From: Streptomyces sp. NBC_00557
GTDB taxonomy: Bacteria > Actinomycetota > Actinomycetes > Streptomycetales > Streptomycetaceae
Assembly (NCBI RefSeq): GCF_036345995.1
Contig: NZ_CP107796.1
Span: 4,340,001-4,404,000, forward strand
Length of the DNA: 64,000 nt
Direction: 5' to 3'
Below, in pieces: positions 63,080 to 64,000 of this stretch. The position numbers and the translations under genes are program-made. Numbering within the stretch: the first letter of the stretch is position 1; each line of letters opens with the position of its first letter. The notes under the pieces are model-generated. The model was not told the origin of the DNA, did not search any database, and saw only the letters and a list, made by a program, of their open reading frames with translations.

Positions 63080-64000
63080 GTGAGCCAGTACGTCAGCAGG
63101 CTCGGGCGACGCTCCCCGTCGGCCGCGCCACGGCTCCGGCTGCACCGCAGGCCCCGCAGAGTCGCCATGCTCTCCGTGCACACCTCCCCGCTCCACCAGC
63201 CCGGCACCGGTGACGCCGGCGGCATGAACGTCTACATCGTGGAGCTGGCCCAGCGGCTGGCGGCGCACGGCATCGAGGTGGAGATCTTCACCCGTGCCAC
63301 GGCCGGCGGACTGCCCCCCGCCGTCGACCTGGCCCCCGGTGTGCTGGTCCGGCACGTCGACGCCGGCCCCTACGAGGGCCTGGCCAAGGAGGACCTGCCG
63401 GCCCAGCTGTGCGCCTTCACGCACGGCGTGATGCAGGTCTGGGCCGGCCACCGCCCCGGCTACTACGACCTCGTCCACTCCCACTACTGGCTCTCCGGCC
63501 ACGTCGGCTGGCTCGCCGCCCAGCGCTGGGGCGTCCCCCTGGTGCACGCCATGCACACCATGGCCAAGGTCAAGAACGCCAACCTGGCCGACGGCGACAC
63601 CCCCGAGCCCGCCGCCCGCGTCATCGGCGAGACCCAGATCGTGGCCGCCGCCGACCGGCTCATCGCCAACACGGACGAGGAGGCCGGCGAGCTGGTACGG
63701 CACTACGCCGCCGACCCCGCGAAGGTCGCCGTCGTGCACCCGGGCGTCAACCTCGACCGCTTCCGCCCCGCCGACGGCCGCGCCGCGGCCCGCGCCCGCC
63801 TCGGCCTGCCCCAGGACGCCCTGATCCCGCTCTTCGCGGGCCGCATACAGCCCCTGAAGGCCCCGGACGTGTTGCTGCGGGCGGTGGCGGTGCTGCTGGA
63901 CGAGCGCCCGGAACTACGCTCCCGCATCCTCGTCCCGGTCGTCGGCGGCCCGAGCGGCAGCGGGCTCGCCAAACCCGAGGGACTGCAGAAGCTCGCCGCA
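63080..64000 (+). CDS. mshA: MshA, mycothiol biosynthesis glycosyltransferase, cut by window end
   Basis: GTG 63080 follows AGGAGAGGACC. The frame is open to base 64000, so only the first 307 residues of about 450 are present. GT-B fold features: [30 protein letters not shown] near the N-terminus, with the nucleotide/inositol-phosphate loop [11 protein letters not shown]. Further along are [14 protein letters not shown] and [15 protein letters not shown], then [15 protein letters not shown] at the start of the C-terminal domain. It transfers GlcNAc from UDP-GlcNAc to inositol-phosphate, the first step of mycothiol synthesis. Confidence 0.95.
   Translation, partial: MSQYVSRLGRRSPSAAPRLRLHRRPRRVAMLSVHTSPLHQPGTGDAGGMNVYIVELAQRLAAHGIEVEIFTRATAGGLPPAVDLAPGVLVRHVDAGPYEGLAKEDLPAQLCAFTHGVMQVWAGHRPGYYDLVHSHYWLSGHVGWLAAQRWGVPLVHAMHTMAKVKNANLADGDTPEPAARVIGETQIVAAADRLIANTDEEAGELVRHYAADPAKVAVVHPGVNLDRFRPADGRAAARARLGLPQDALIPLFAGRIQPLKAPDVLLRAVAVLLDERPELRSRILVPVVGGPSGSGLAKPEGLQKLAA

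Overview
This is a high-GC actinobacterial chromosome segment, almost certainly Streptomyces. Codons are strongly G/C-biased at the third position. The gene set (glnR, nur, rsiG, devA/devB, mshA/mshD, ppk, pstSCAB, a CHAD protein) is the core-chromosome neighbourhood that I recall, from memory, as roughly SCO4130-SCO4204 of S. coelicolor. Most genes are housekeeping or developmental. The only clear mobile DNA is one insertion sequence. No tRNA, rRNA or CRISPR array was seen.

Layout. 1-6.4 kb: remnants of a membrane-protein operon, a divergent TetR/SDR pair with a palindromic operator, a secreted trypsin-like protease, a lytic transglycosylase/NlpC-P60 hydrolase and a PAP2 phosphatase. 6.4-21.8 kb: a phosphate block. 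It holds a bicovalent-type BBE flavoprotein, PHO-box-controlled pstS-pstC-pstA-pstB, a PIN toxin-like gene, the low-affinity transporter pit with its DUF47 partner, copper sensor csoR with a recognisable operator, a lipoprotein, the ppk-CHAD-Nudix polyphosphate operon and mshD. 22-27 kb: an MprAB-like two-component system beside an HtrA-type protease, and a LacI regulator. 27.1-28.1 kb: an IS982-like element inserted exactly at the stop codon of glnR. 28-38 kb: glnR, a hydrolase, a MoaD-like protein, two tandemly duplicated secreted Gly/Trp-rich proteins with duplicated flanks, the sseC-cysA sulfur operon behind a leaderless Cys-containing leader peptide, and small conserved proteins.

37-42 kb: an operon of a clavaminate-synthase-like Fe(II)/2-oxoglutarate oxygenase, a TSUP permease and an Asp/Glu racemase. 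It is divergent from a BenE-type transporter that is preceded by a 12-codon ORF with a strong ribosome binding site. A LuxR-type regulator overlaps the transporter tail antisense. This is the most plausible candidate for an undescribed small-molecule system. 42-50 kb: nitrobindin-like protein, nur, ygfZ, dtd, rsiG (the c-di-GMP-dependent anti-sigma factor of WhiG, with both ligand motifs intact), an Eis-like acetyltransferase and the devE/devA/devB developmental group with shared palindromic operators. 50-64 kb: a third GntR regulator, a fused tandem APH-like kinase, a UvrA-like ABC protein, an XRE-HbhA-DUF2516 operon under a perfect 13-2-13 palindrome, a PP2C phosphatase with a degenerate receiver, a coiled-coil NlpC/P60 hydrolase, a methyltransferase and the start of mshA (cut by the window end).

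Several regulators (devE, devA, the third GntR, nur) and the sulfur leader peptide have a -10-like hexamer 6-7 nt before the start codon, suggesting leaderless transcripts. Assignments rest on reading motifs and context; no database search was run.
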